In this document: positions 47,901 to 59,900 of the stretch, piece by piece
Layout of the letters: each line of letters starts with the position of its first letter
How positions within the stretch are numbered: the stretch's first letter is position 1
From: Impatiens glandulifera
Taxonomy: Eukaryota > Streptophyta > Magnoliopsida > Ericales > Balsaminaceae
Length of the DNA stretch: 64,000 bases
Assembly: GCF_907164915.1 (NCBI RefSeq)
Contig: NC_061868.1
Location: 48,297,689-48,361,688 of the forward strand
Reading direction: 5' to 3'
Notes under the pieces: generated by a model
Databases searched by the model: none
What the model saw: only the letters and a program-made list of their open reading frames with translations
Told to the model about the DNA's origin: nothing
Position numbers and translations under genes: made by a program

Positions 47901-50900
47901 TACTAGCCAGATGTATCCCCTTTCTTTTTATTTTAACAGTTGTCAGAACTCCCCCTTTCTTTTTATTTTAACAGGCAAGGAAAGAGATCTTGTAAGGAAT
48001 TGTAGCTTTCCACAACCTTGGTAACAGAAGCTATTATAGTTCTAAGAAACTGTATCTCTTAACTTCTTGATTTTAACTTCGTGTTTATCCTTTGTCACTG
48101 ATTATTTAGATTAGGTGTCGAGATTATTCATGCAATTAGTTAATGTGCTTTGTAACTTCTTTGTTCGTTTTTTTTGTGAAAAAGATAATTTCTTTGTTTG
48201 ATATGAAAAGGAAGACGATTCTTGGTGCTGAACGTGATTAGATATTCCTTGTAGGAAATGCATATATAACCTAGCCTTTACCACAGTAAGAAAAGAAAAA
48301 AGAAAGAATGTTAAACACCCCAAGATTGTGAATCTCTGCAAAAATTGTCCACACATTAGTTGCTTTGATGGAGGAAAGAGGAAACCCTCTGTATTAATTT
48401 ATCATTAAATGTTCACAAATTTAATGATATAAAAAATAAAAGAAAGAAAGAAGATGGCTGAGCCTGTCATCTGTAGTGGAACTGTAACTTCTTTTTCTAA
48501 ATAGGCAGAATTGACAGGATGAGCTATACCAGTAGGGAGATCATATTGCTCTTTGGAATGATTCCCAGCTAAGTTGTGGATAATTGATCAGGCAATAAGT
48601 AAAATTATCACATATCCAACACCAAATGACGTTAACTAGGTCTATTTGAATATATGATCCAAGAACTTGATCATAAGGTTAAATTAATCTCTTTAGACAC
48701 CTTGACAAACAGATTGTTATTATTTTCCTTCACAATCAGTTAAATGCTCTTTCTCACAGATCCCAAGGATAGGTGGTTTCTCATCACATCTCTACACTGT
48801 AGCAGTTCGTGTTAGTCCTGAACAAGTCATTGCAGGAGAGTTTCTACGGAATCCTCAAAGTGCACGCACATGTGGAATACGTGCAGCTCATAATTCTAAT
48901 TCAGATTATGAAATGGTGAAATGGAATGAAATGCTTTTCTTCAGAGTTGATACATTGGTATGCCGTACGACTCAATATGGTTTCTGTTCATTTTACCCCA
49001 TTGTAGTCAAATCAGTGAGAGTTTAGAAGTATCTATGCATGCATAAACATGTGGTGTGTGCAACTCATGTTAGACATATGACTTGTATAAATACAATAGG
49101 GAGATTTCTATATATGTAAGACAAGATGAAAAGATGAAGCTTAACATGTGAAATCTGTGCAACTGCTTCCAAAATATAACGAAGGTTTTTGCTGAAAACT
49201 TCAAATTTTATGATTCATGGTAAAATTAGCAATCTGACTATGGCTCTGCATTACCATTCCATAAATCATATCTTTCATTACCAGCTAAATGTATTTGTCT
49301 CCAGCTTCCTTATTCTGTTCACATGCATTATTTACCATCTTTAAGGGCAATATGCAATATAAATCTAACTTACCAGTCCTTTTTGTTTGATTGTCAAGGA
49401 GGGATACATGGTGGAACTGGTAGTTACTGACACGGCAAAAGGTACCTTGATTTCCAACTGGTAAAATCTTTTCAGTTGTAACATTATTAGATGTTTGACT
49501 TTAACAGCTCCCGCTTAGTGCCAAATTCTCCATACTGTATATGTGGAAAATGGAAAACTACAAATGGCTATCACGCCATATTTTTCTTTCTTATAATTTT
49601 AATATTAAGATATTCATTAATTTGAAAACCAGTAGCATGTGATCTTTGCACAGTCTTTCTAATAGTTTAGTGGGATCCAAACAATCTGCCTTTCTGCTTT
49701 TGTGGTACTCTAGCATGTGGAAATTGTATACAGTTATTAATGAAAAGCTTGCAGTATTTTGATGTTGATCTTCATTTTGAAGCAGAATTTTTCAGGTTTA
49801 TTTTTCCTTTTTTTTAACTCATTCTGATTTGAGTGGTCTACATTTATTTTCATGAGTTACTCTTCCCTAATTGATTTGTGTTGTGCTACAGGTGATCCAG
49901 TTGGATACTTCTCAGCTTCCCTGAAACATATGGCTGAAACATTTTTGGGTGAACTGACTTGGTTAGAACTATCTCCAGTTGAATCAGCGGTGCGTGCCAT
50001 TTTCTGATTTAATAGGAATTCCTTGTGTTCCTTATAGCTTATCTTTCATGTTAAACCTCAGGATCGCATTATAGTAATATCTGTTCACTTTTGTTCAGCA
50101 AAACGGTCAAGTTGAAAATCCCCAGAATTCATATACTAGAATAAGTTGTGCTGTTCTCTTGTCACCAGCACATGAAATGGAAATCAGAGAGTATTCAGCT
50201 CATCTAGATAATAAATCGGGATACATTCAGATTAGTCCTTCTAAGGAAGGGCCTTGGACTACTGTGAGGCTAAACTATGCTGCACCAGCTGCTTGCTGGC
50301 GTCTGGGCAATAATGTTGTTGCCAGTGAAGTCAATGTAAAGGATGGAAACAGATATGTGAGCATAAGGTCTTTGGTCTCAGTGCGCAATAACACGGATTT
50401 CACATTAGATTTATGCCTCAAGCACAGAGCTTTGGATGATGGATCCGAGGAACTGGATACCACCATTGATTTGCAAGAGAGAAACATTACTGGAAGGTTT
50501 GAGACAGATGTATTATTTGAAACTGAAAAATATGATCCTTCTATTGGATGGGTTGATTGTAATGTTCAACCTAACATAGATCACACAGCAGTTGGAGGCT
50601 TTCATCAGGTATGTTGTATAGAAAGTTTAAAGTTGCCTTTATCAGTCAATTAATTGAGCAGTCACTTCATCTACACTCACTGGTTTTTCTGCTCCTAATT
50701 TTTTCCAACTTCTGCAGGGAATGTCCAGGTTTGAGTTGCCATCAGGCTGGGATTGGGTAGATGATTGGCATTTGGATAAGACAACCATTGCTGTAGATGA
50801 TGGATGGGTTTATGCTCCAGATTTTGACAGTCTCAAATGGCCTGAGACCTTCAGCTCTAAAGATTCTAAGAACTTTGCAAGGCAAAGGAAATGGATCAGG

Positions 50901-53900
50901 AACAGAAAATGGACATCAGTAGGCACAAGGCAAGATACATTTGTAGGGCCATTAAAGCCAGGGGAAAGTCTTCCTCTTCCTCTATCATCTTTGACTCAGA
51001 ATGAAATGTATATTCTACAATTGAGACCATCAAATCTGGATTCTATGGAATTTTCATGGAGTAATTTAGCAGATCGCCCCAAGAACTCAGATGAATGTAA
51101 TGAAAATAAAGAAAATTCTGAGATTTGTCTCTCAAATCTCGTGGAGACTGACGAACTCTTGTTTTGTTCCCAAATTGGGGAAACCTCATCAAACACTTCA
51201 CGTGGAATATGGTTTTGTCTAAGTATACAGGCAACAGAGATTGCAAAGGACATTCATTCTGATCCTATTCAAGATTGGAGTCTGATTGTGAAATCTCCAC
51301 TATCCATCACAAATTATCTTCCTTTGTCAGCAGAATATTCTGTACTCGAGATGCAATCAAGTGGTCATTTTGTTGCCTGTACAAGGGGTGTATTCCCTTC
51401 TGGGAAAACTGTGAAGATTCACACTGCTGATATAAGAAAGCCTTTGTACTTCTCCCTGCTGCCACAAAGAGGATGGCTTCCAATACATGTGTGGTTCCCT
51501 ACTCTGGCACTTATATATTTTGCTTGGTTTATTCACACTATTCCTCCCTGGGAAAAATTCTAGTAAGTTAATTTCTTTTGTAATTTATTGTCTGTAGGAT
51601 GCTGTTCTGCTATCACATCCAAGGAGAGAACCATCTAAATCAATAAATTTAAGGAGTTCAATTTCAGGGAGGTATGGAGGTTTAATAAGACCTATTTTTA
51701 AGCTGTCTTAAACTATTTAAATTCCATCTATAAACTATCTATTTATTAATGCAGGGTGGTTCAGATTATATTGGAACAGAACAATAACAAAGAGAGACCT
51801 CCACTCGCAAAGATCATTAGAGTATATACACCTTATTGGATAACAGTTGCACGGTGTCCATTGCTGACATTTAGGCTGTTGGAATTGGCAACAAAGAGAG
51901 AAGCTCGTAAATCTACTTTTGCTTTCAAGTCAAGAAAGAAAAATGAGGTTCTTGTGGAGGAGATAACTGATGAGGAATTGTATCTTGGTTGTTCAATTGC
52001 GTCTGCATTAAATTTCAAATCCTTAGGTCTGTCTGTGTCCATTAGTCCATCTGGAGGTGACAGTTTTGGACCCATTAAAGATCTTTCTCCACTTGGTGAC
52101 ATGGTAGGTATTCCGAAGATTCATTTAATTACATTATCTGTAAAAAATTAAGAGCTTACATTGCATTTTTCCACTTTAGGATGGGTCTGTTGATCTTTAT
52201 GCTTATGATGTTGACGGTAATTGCATCCACCTTTTTATATCTTCAAAGCCATGCCCTTATCAATCCATTCCAACAAAGGTATGGTTTCTCTTATGGGCAT
52301 GTATGCCTGTTTCTGGCATCTGGTACTTACTCTGCTTCCTTACCTCTCAGGTGATTTCTGTTCGACCATTCATAACTTTTACAAATAGGCTTGGTTGTCA
52401 AATCTTTTTGAAGTTGAATAGTGAAGATGAGCCTAAAGTACTGCATGCATATGATTCCCGTGTCTCCTTTGTCCATCATCCATCAGATGGACCCAATGCA
52501 CTCCAGGTAACTAGAATATTCTCAATCTTAATGATACTTTAAATCGAATTACTTTTTCAAGAACATTTACTAATGTTTAATCTTTAAATGTATTGATCCA
52601 TGCATGTCATTTAGCTGTAAAACTATGCTCATTTGTTATTGGAGGATCATCCTCCTTGTTTAATTGAATTGGATGATTGTTTAACCCCACCGTTTACTCC
52701 TTCCAAACAAATAGAGAGAGAGAGAGAGAGATAAATTATTGGTGGGTTTGGGAAAAAGGGATGGGTCAACTTGAAATATCAAACTGTAACTTTTATTTTA
52801 ACTGAAAAAAACAGAACCCTAGAAACCAAACAAAGAAATATCCCAAAACCGCAGCTATCAACTTGTGAATAAGAAAGAGACAAGGATTGATGATTCTGTG
52901 GGGGTGGTTTTGTTTCAACAGGGATAAAAGCGACATACTAGAAATAATTAGATTGCTAGGAACCCTCCGGCCATTGGCAGAGGCAGCGGAAGACAATCAG
53001 ATAGAAAACTGGATCTCTTATACCATGTAGAATTTTTATGAGAAAGATGATTTATATTTGGATAACATGCAATTAGAAAATAGTATAAGACAACTAATTA
53101 AATGAAAGTACAACTTCCTAGATAAACATAAATTTGAGAAAATGAGCCTTTTCTTGAGAAGACAAAACAACCCCCAAACAACTTGGAGTAAATGGTTCTT
53201 GCAAATGATAAAAGTGTTCTATGGAATAAGCCAAAGTTTCTTAATCACTTAGAAAATAAAAAAGAATTCCTTCTTCCTCGTTCTTTTTTATCCTTTCGAA
53301 GAAAAATCATCTTTTCAATAAAATAAAATAAAAAGGGAGGAATGCGAAAAGCATTCTGATTACAAAGGCAGTTTAGAAAAGAAAGACCTTAGCTCGAAAA
53401 TTAACAAAGAGATTATAGTCCAATGAGATCGTAGTAATTCCATCCGTTGCATATCCTCTTCTTTTTGATCCTCTTCTTTTTGATCGAGGCAAAAGTTTGA
53501 AGGAGATTCCTTCTTCCTCTCAGCTGCAGAAAATACACTTTTAGTTCTTTTATTTTTTGTTTGGAGGAATGGGAACTTGGATTTGTCTTTATCTAATGTT
53601 GGTATGTATTTCCTTTTGCTAATTTGAATTATAGATATTATTGATAAATTTTATTCTATGTATGCAATGGCACCATCTCTGTTTCCCCTGTTGTCTTCCA
53701 TTAGTAACAGATTAGTTTCAATCTTTGTTAGACTCAGCTTTGCTATGTTTGTTGCTGTAATTTTGCACATATGAGGAGATTAAGCTATTAGTTTATAATA
53801 TCTTGTATTTATTACACAGGTGAAACTAGAAAATACTGAGTGGTCATTTCCTACTAAAATATTCAAGGAAGATACAATTTTCTTGATGTTGAGGAAAGCT

Positions 53901-56900
53901 GATGGCGGTCGTACATTTTTGAGGATAGAAATCAGAGGCTATGAAGAAGGGTCACGTTTTATCATTGTATTTCGTATTGGTTCTGAAAATGGTCCAATCA
54001 GGTGATTAATATATGAATAATTTATTTTAACAGGAAGTCGCTAAGTTTTATTATGCTTTGAACACTAAAATCCTTGTGAACAGGCTTGAGAATAGAACAG
54101 TTAGCAACCTGGTAAGCATTCGCCAATCTGGTTTCGGTGATGATGCTTGGGTTCAGTTGCAACCGCTTTCAACTATCAATTTTACTTGGGAGGATCCCTA
54201 TGGACAAAAGCTTATTGATGCTAAAGTTGAGAATGGCTCTATAACTACATTTTGTAGTCTTCATTTGGATAAGGCAGGAATAAGTCAAATGGAAGGAGTT
54301 TCAGGAATGCATTTTATGGTTATAGAGATAGATGATATCAAGATTGGGAGGTTCACAGATGTTAGTTTATCAGAATCTCCTTCAAACGAGATAAGCAGAA
54401 TAATCTCTAGTGTAGGTAATTTGGGAAACTCTCACACCCAGAGCAAGTCTCAGGATGCAACTCCTGTGGAGTTTATAGTTGAGCTGGGAATTGTAGGGAT
54501 TTCTCTCATAGACTACAAACCAAAAGAGCTCTTGTACTTATATCTTGAGCGTGTTGTCCTGTCTTATTCTACTGGCTATGATGGTGGAATGGTGAACAGG
54601 CAAGAACTCCATTTCCATTGTACTCAATTATTTATAACATTGTCTAGTTTTCTGTTTCTTTTTTGAAAAAGGTCAGTTTATCATTAAAAAGAACGCAAAT
54701 TGCGTTCTAACGTTACGAAAAAGGGGAAGGAGAAACAAAAAACAAATGAGAGAAGTTTATTGCCAATAAGATCAAAATTTCTCATGCCATACATGTCCCC
54801 TTTCCGGAAGAAATGAACGTGTGCAACATGAATCATTTGAGACCTTCAAACCATAGCTTTCACTTCTTGAAGACTAGCATTCCTCTCCTTCCAAATTTCA
54901 TAAATCAGGATCCAAACAAACATTGGTAGAGGTTTGAATGGAATCCTTTACCTTTGAATCTCATGGTGATTCAGTCTTTGGTTTCCTGCCATTTTTTTGG
55001 AGTTCCCTGAATTATAGTCAATCGTTAAACTTTCATCCACTCTTTGTCATAAGGGACAACTAACATCGTCGATCTTCATAAACCTTTTCAGTTGATCTCT
55101 AGTCGAAAGTCGGCCATAGAAAGCTAACGAAAGTATAAATTGGTGTCTTCGGGCAATCCTTGTTGACCAATCAATTTTCCACCTCTCAACATCATCACCA
55201 CGGTATCAAATTTTTTCCCATGCTTGTGAAGTGATAAAGGAGCCCAATGCTCGACATTCCACTCTCAAACATCCTTTCTCGTGTTGTCTATAGCCATATT
55301 CCTGATCAATCCAAGCAACCCATGATCTTCTCTTGTACTACCAAACCAATGATGTCATGCCACTTTAAACCTCGAACTTGTGCGACTTTTTTTTTTTGCA
55401 AATATACCTCATTTTATCATCCATCTCCAATAGTAAGTGTCGATTAACGTGGTCTCAGTTTGAATATGATATTTGACTTTTTTTTAGTAACCTAGGCTTT
55501 GTGATTAGTTTGTTTTTTTATATTTTTGAATTAAGGAGAACTAGCATGTTTAAGAGACCAAAAGGTCATGAGTTTGATATCATCTGGAAGCGTTTTGAGT
55601 TTAAGCGGAGGGTCATGGCGGTGATTAAAGGAGAACTAGCATTACACCCCACTGCCATAACCCCCCGCTTCAACTCAAAACGCTTTCAGATGGAATCGAA
55701 CCCGTAACATTTTGGTCTCTTAAACCAACTCTTACCACTGGGCTACCTTAGTGGGTTGTGATTAGTTTATTTCTAATCTGGGTTGTGTGTATTAATGCCA
55801 GGTTTAAGCTCATTCTTGGTCAGTTGCAGCTCGATAACCAGCTGCCTCTTACCCTGATGCCTGTGCTGTTGGCCCCAGAACATGCCGCTGATGTGGACCA
55901 TCCAGTTTTCAAGATGACTCTTACTATTCATAATGAAAGCGCTGATGGGATCCAAGTCTATCCATACATTTATATACGGGTATGTCTTGGACATGACTGC
56001 CAGAACTTGAATTAGTTATTTAACCATGTATACACATGAACTTTCTCAGAAGATGCAAATATATGTATGAATGCCAAATAGGGTAAATATATACACAAAC
56101 TAGTGCAGAAGTATTCATCCGTCTTCTTTTCGTTATTAATTTCTGTATAGAAAAACGTAACGGCTTTGATGTTATAGGAAGGTTTGCCGTTAAGTTTTTT
56201 TTTATTAAGGGACATGAGACTGATGGGAATTTTGCACCTGTTAAAGTATTGTGCGGGTATATTTCCCGTGATCATGTATATGTGTGCCCCTTTTGAGAAA
56301 GTTTGTATATATATATGCCCTTTTATACAATTATCTATATACGAAATTATATGATGCATGTTCAACTATCTTATAGGTAACAGATAGGAATTGGCGGCTT
56401 AACATCCATGAGCCAATCATTTGGGCATTGGTCGATTTCTATAACAATCTTCAGCTAGATCGTATTCCCCAAAGTTCTAATGCCAGCCAAGTTGACCCGG
56501 AGATCCGAATAGAGTAAGATTCCATGTTCTCTTAGTTTTAACCTTTGTACTTGCAATACTTATTCACTAAAATCTTGAAACACTCCAAATCATGTTTCTC
56601 AAGTCACTAAAATCTTGAAACATTGTCATTTGCTAACCTAATGTCTTGAATACAGTGAAGCAATCATTCCCTATTTTTTAAAAAGTTCAACTTTTCATTA
56701 AAAAGAAAACTCAAATGTGTTTAAGAATTACATATTGAAGGGAGAAGAAAATAAAAACAGAAAAAAGGCTAAATGTCATTAACATAAAAAAAATCTCAAC
56801 CCATACTAAACCTCCTTTTCCAAAGCCTTTGATTCCTTCATCTCCAAAGTTTATTTACTTTTTGAAAAAGGTCAACTTTTATTAAAAAGAGCGCAAAATG

Positions 56901-59900
56901 CGTTCTTCACTTCCAAAATATTTTTTTTGAATGTTCTTTTACTTTTTTTTTTTTTTTTTGTGTAGAATATTGAGCTCTTGAGAGTGAAGATTTAGAGTAA
57001 AGAGTAATTATATTATATGACTTATGGTTTACATGAGAGATTTGTGATATATAAAAAGGACATTGAATTGTAGAATTTTGAGAGAGGGATAATATTATTC
57101 AGAAGGTGACTTGTGGTTTGCAAGGGAATGTTAGCCACCTAAGAGGAAGAGCCTTAGGCAGTTATGAGAGCGGAGAGGATGCCGACGAGGGGATGAAATG
57201 GGGATGACAGCGAGTGTCGCTGGATGTTGTTGACAGCGAGTTGACTTTGAATTGTCGGAGTGTCGCTGGATGTTGATGACAGAGAGTGACTTTGAATTGT
57301 CGGAGTGTCGTTGGATGTTGATGGCAGAGAGTGGCATTTGAATCGTCGGACTGTCTCTGGACGGAAGTGAAAAGATAATTTTTTTTGATTTTATGGACTT
57401 CAGCGAGTGGTTTGAATCATCGGAGTGTCGTTGAACAGAAGTGAGAAGTGATAAATTTTGGACAGATTATGTCGGAAAAAATCCGTATGAGACATGAAGA
57501 CGAACAGATTCAGCCGAGAAATTTCTCTCTACCTTGAATGTTTATTTTGAAGGAGTTTGCCCATTTGAGGTAGTTGTCACTGTTGAATCTAAGGACAAAG
57601 GTAAGAGAATAATTCACCGAAGGAATGGTGGATGAAATAGAGATAAAAAATATTTAGAAAATATGAGATAATTGAATCATTTGAGTTCTCCTCCAATGGC
57701 TATTTCCACTATTAGAGGAGCCATCGGAAAATTGTGAACAAGTTTCTTCAAGATGGAAAAACCTACTCTGATACCATGTAGAGTTTTGAGAGAGGGATAA
57801 TATTATTTCGATGTTGAGTTGTGGTTTGCATGAGTGTAATAAAAGGAGAATTGACAACAAACAACGTGTTTTGTTTAAACATGTTGAGTGCAAGCAAAAT
57901 TGCATCGATTCCAAAAAAAATGGAGAGATAATTCAACAGTAATAAAAGCAAGGACTGACAACAAATAATGTGTAAGTATAAGCAAATCAATATGTTGAGT
58001 GCAAATAATTGCACAAATTCCAAAGATAGAGAGATAATTATTGAGGTGGATTTTCTGTTAGTATTGTCCTCGGCCCAATCGGCATCATTGAACACACAAA
58101 TTAACTTATCGTCTTGATTTGTGAAGGCCTTTTCTGGGGAACCTTTTACGTACCTTAGGATCCTGAAAACTGCGTTCATATTATCTTTTAATGAACTGGA
58201 GCGCTCACTGTGAAGCCAATATCGGGACGAGTGTGAAATAAGTACATAGTCGCCCCACGAGTCGCTGGTATCTACCTATGTCGATTGGAATATCGTCGTC
58301 ATTATTTCCAAGTTTGTGGACCGAATCCATGGGGGTGTCGGTAGACTAACATCCAAGCATATCGGTTTCCTTTAAAAGGTTTATGGTATACTTCCTTTGA
58401 GATAAGAATCCCCTTCTTTGATCGGGCAAGTTTCAATTCCTAGAAAGAATTTGAGGGGTCCGAAATTTTTAGTGTCAAATTGGCTACTAATGAAATCTTT
58501 CAAATTTCGAATCTCTTTTTCATCGTCCCCGGTTATAATGATGTCATCAGCGTAAACAAGGAAGATTGTGGTCTTTTTATTCGGAGCAATCTTGACAAAA
58601 CATAGTGTGATCGATTTGGCATTGAGAGAAGTCATTATTGATGATGTAGATTGAGAATTTTTCGAACCATACCCTTAGTGATTGTTTGAGACAATAGAGA
58701 GATTTGTTAAGGTGACAAACTTCGTTAGGTGGAGCACTAATACAAGGAGGCACGTTCATGTAGTCTTCTTCTTCAAGGTCTCCATTTAAGAAAACATTTT
58801 TTACGTCGAGTTAATGTAGTTCCCCATCTTTGTTAGCCGCTAGAGATAGAAGTATTCGGATGGTGTTGAGTTTGACAACAGACGCAAAAGCTTCTAAGTG
58901 ATCTATCCCGTATGATTGGGAAAATTCTTTGGCGATTAGACGAATTTTATAACTTTCAATCGATACGTCTGAGTTATGTTTCGTCTTGAAGATCCATTTA
59001 CATCCGATGGGTTTCTTTCCCTTTGGAAGCTCACAAAGGAAGCATGTATGGTTTTTTTTATAAGTGCCTCAATTTCCTCATTAACAACACATTTCCATTT
59101 CGGTTGTTCAAATGTTTCATGAATGGATGTAGGTATTTTCACGTTGTCGCGGTCGGCAATGCATGCCCGGTATGACTCCAATAGACATTTGTATGAAACA
59201 AATTTTGAGATCGAGTGATTTGAGATGACCTAACACTTTTCTTGAGAGCAATGGGTAAATCATGATTAATTGCCGTACCTGAAATTTCTGTTGGACTCAG
59301 GTCCGAGGAGGATTCATGGACGGGTGCAAGTTGTGCTCTTCGTCGAATGTTGATGACAGCGAGTTGACTTTGAATCGCCGGAGTGGCACTTTATGTTGAT
59401 GACAGGGAGTTGACTTTGAATCGCTGGAGTGTCGTTGTATGTTGATGACAGCGAGTTGACTTGAATCACCGAAGTATCGATGGACGGAAGTGAGAGATGA
59501 TTTTTTGGACAAAAATCTGTCGAGACGCAAAAACATCTAGATTCGGCCGAGATGTGTATTCAGACTTATGGTTTAGACGAGAGAGATGAGTGTGATAAAA
59601 GTAAGGACCGACAACAATCAATGTGTAGAGTATAAGCAACGCAATATGTTGAGTGTAAATAAATTGTACCAAATCCAAAGAAGATGGAGAGATAATTCTA
59701 CACATTTTTTTTCAAATTGTCCACCACATGATGATGGAGATATGCTTCCAGTAATCCGTGGTTATTGTTTTCTTCCCACCTTATACATTTTCTCTGCACG
59801 TCCCAATGAAAGTTGAGAATGTTTTGCAGTAGGGCCCACATATCTCTATCTTCCTTATATGTATTCCATACTTGGTGTAGAACTAAGTCTCCTGCTTCAG

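Larger units (their letters stand above)
50099..54599 (+). other. VPS13: VPS13 exons 46-53: VAB (SHR-BD, DUF1162) region (residues 2722-3607)
   Basis: Exons: 50099-50608, 50718-51488, 51598-51671, 51755-52103, 52180-52278, 52351-52506, 53820-54001, 54084-54599. The VAB region of VPS13 has six beta repeats that bind adaptor proteins, each usually carrying a key Asn. Candidate repeat starts here are SVRNNTDFTLDL, SITNYLPLSAEY, VYTPYWITVARCPLLTF, FITFTNRLGCQIFLKL and LENRTVSNLVSIRQ. The third lacks the usual Asn. The signature GWEWVD-like stretch is GWDWVDDWHLDK in exon 47, followed by RRRKWIRNRKW-like basic sequence. Exon 53 ends at the GC donor AACAG/GCAAGA. Confidence 0.9.
57065..59705 (-). 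mobile_element. Decayed, rearranged Ty1/Copia retrotransposon (intron 55)
   Basis: On the minus strand, from high to low coordinates: a pre-RT region (59181-58936), reverse transcriptase pieces (58759-58577 with KSLYCLKQSLRVWFEKFS, and 58635-58381 with the catalytic YADD box in FLVYADDIIITGDD), and an RNase H junction (58179-58040 with ILRYVKGSP and DADWAEDNTNRKSTS). Frames are broken by indels, and gag, protease and most of integrase are missing. LTR-like edges TGTAGA-TTTTGAGAGAGGG occur at 57070 and 57777. A Copia primer-site match TGGTATCAGAG (57777-57767, minus) with a leader and ATG lies between. This suggests nested or recombined copies. Not active. Confidence 0.85.

Noticed and set aside
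57654..59181. Minus-strand ORFs as host genes
   Set aside because: They carry Copia reverse transcriptase and RNase H motifs in broken frames, so they are retrotransposon debris.
57216..59480. Regularly spaced repeats as a possible CRISPR array
   Set aside because: Units are tandem and adjacent with no unique spacers, lie in a Copia remnant and are in plant nuclear DNA. They are a minisatellite.
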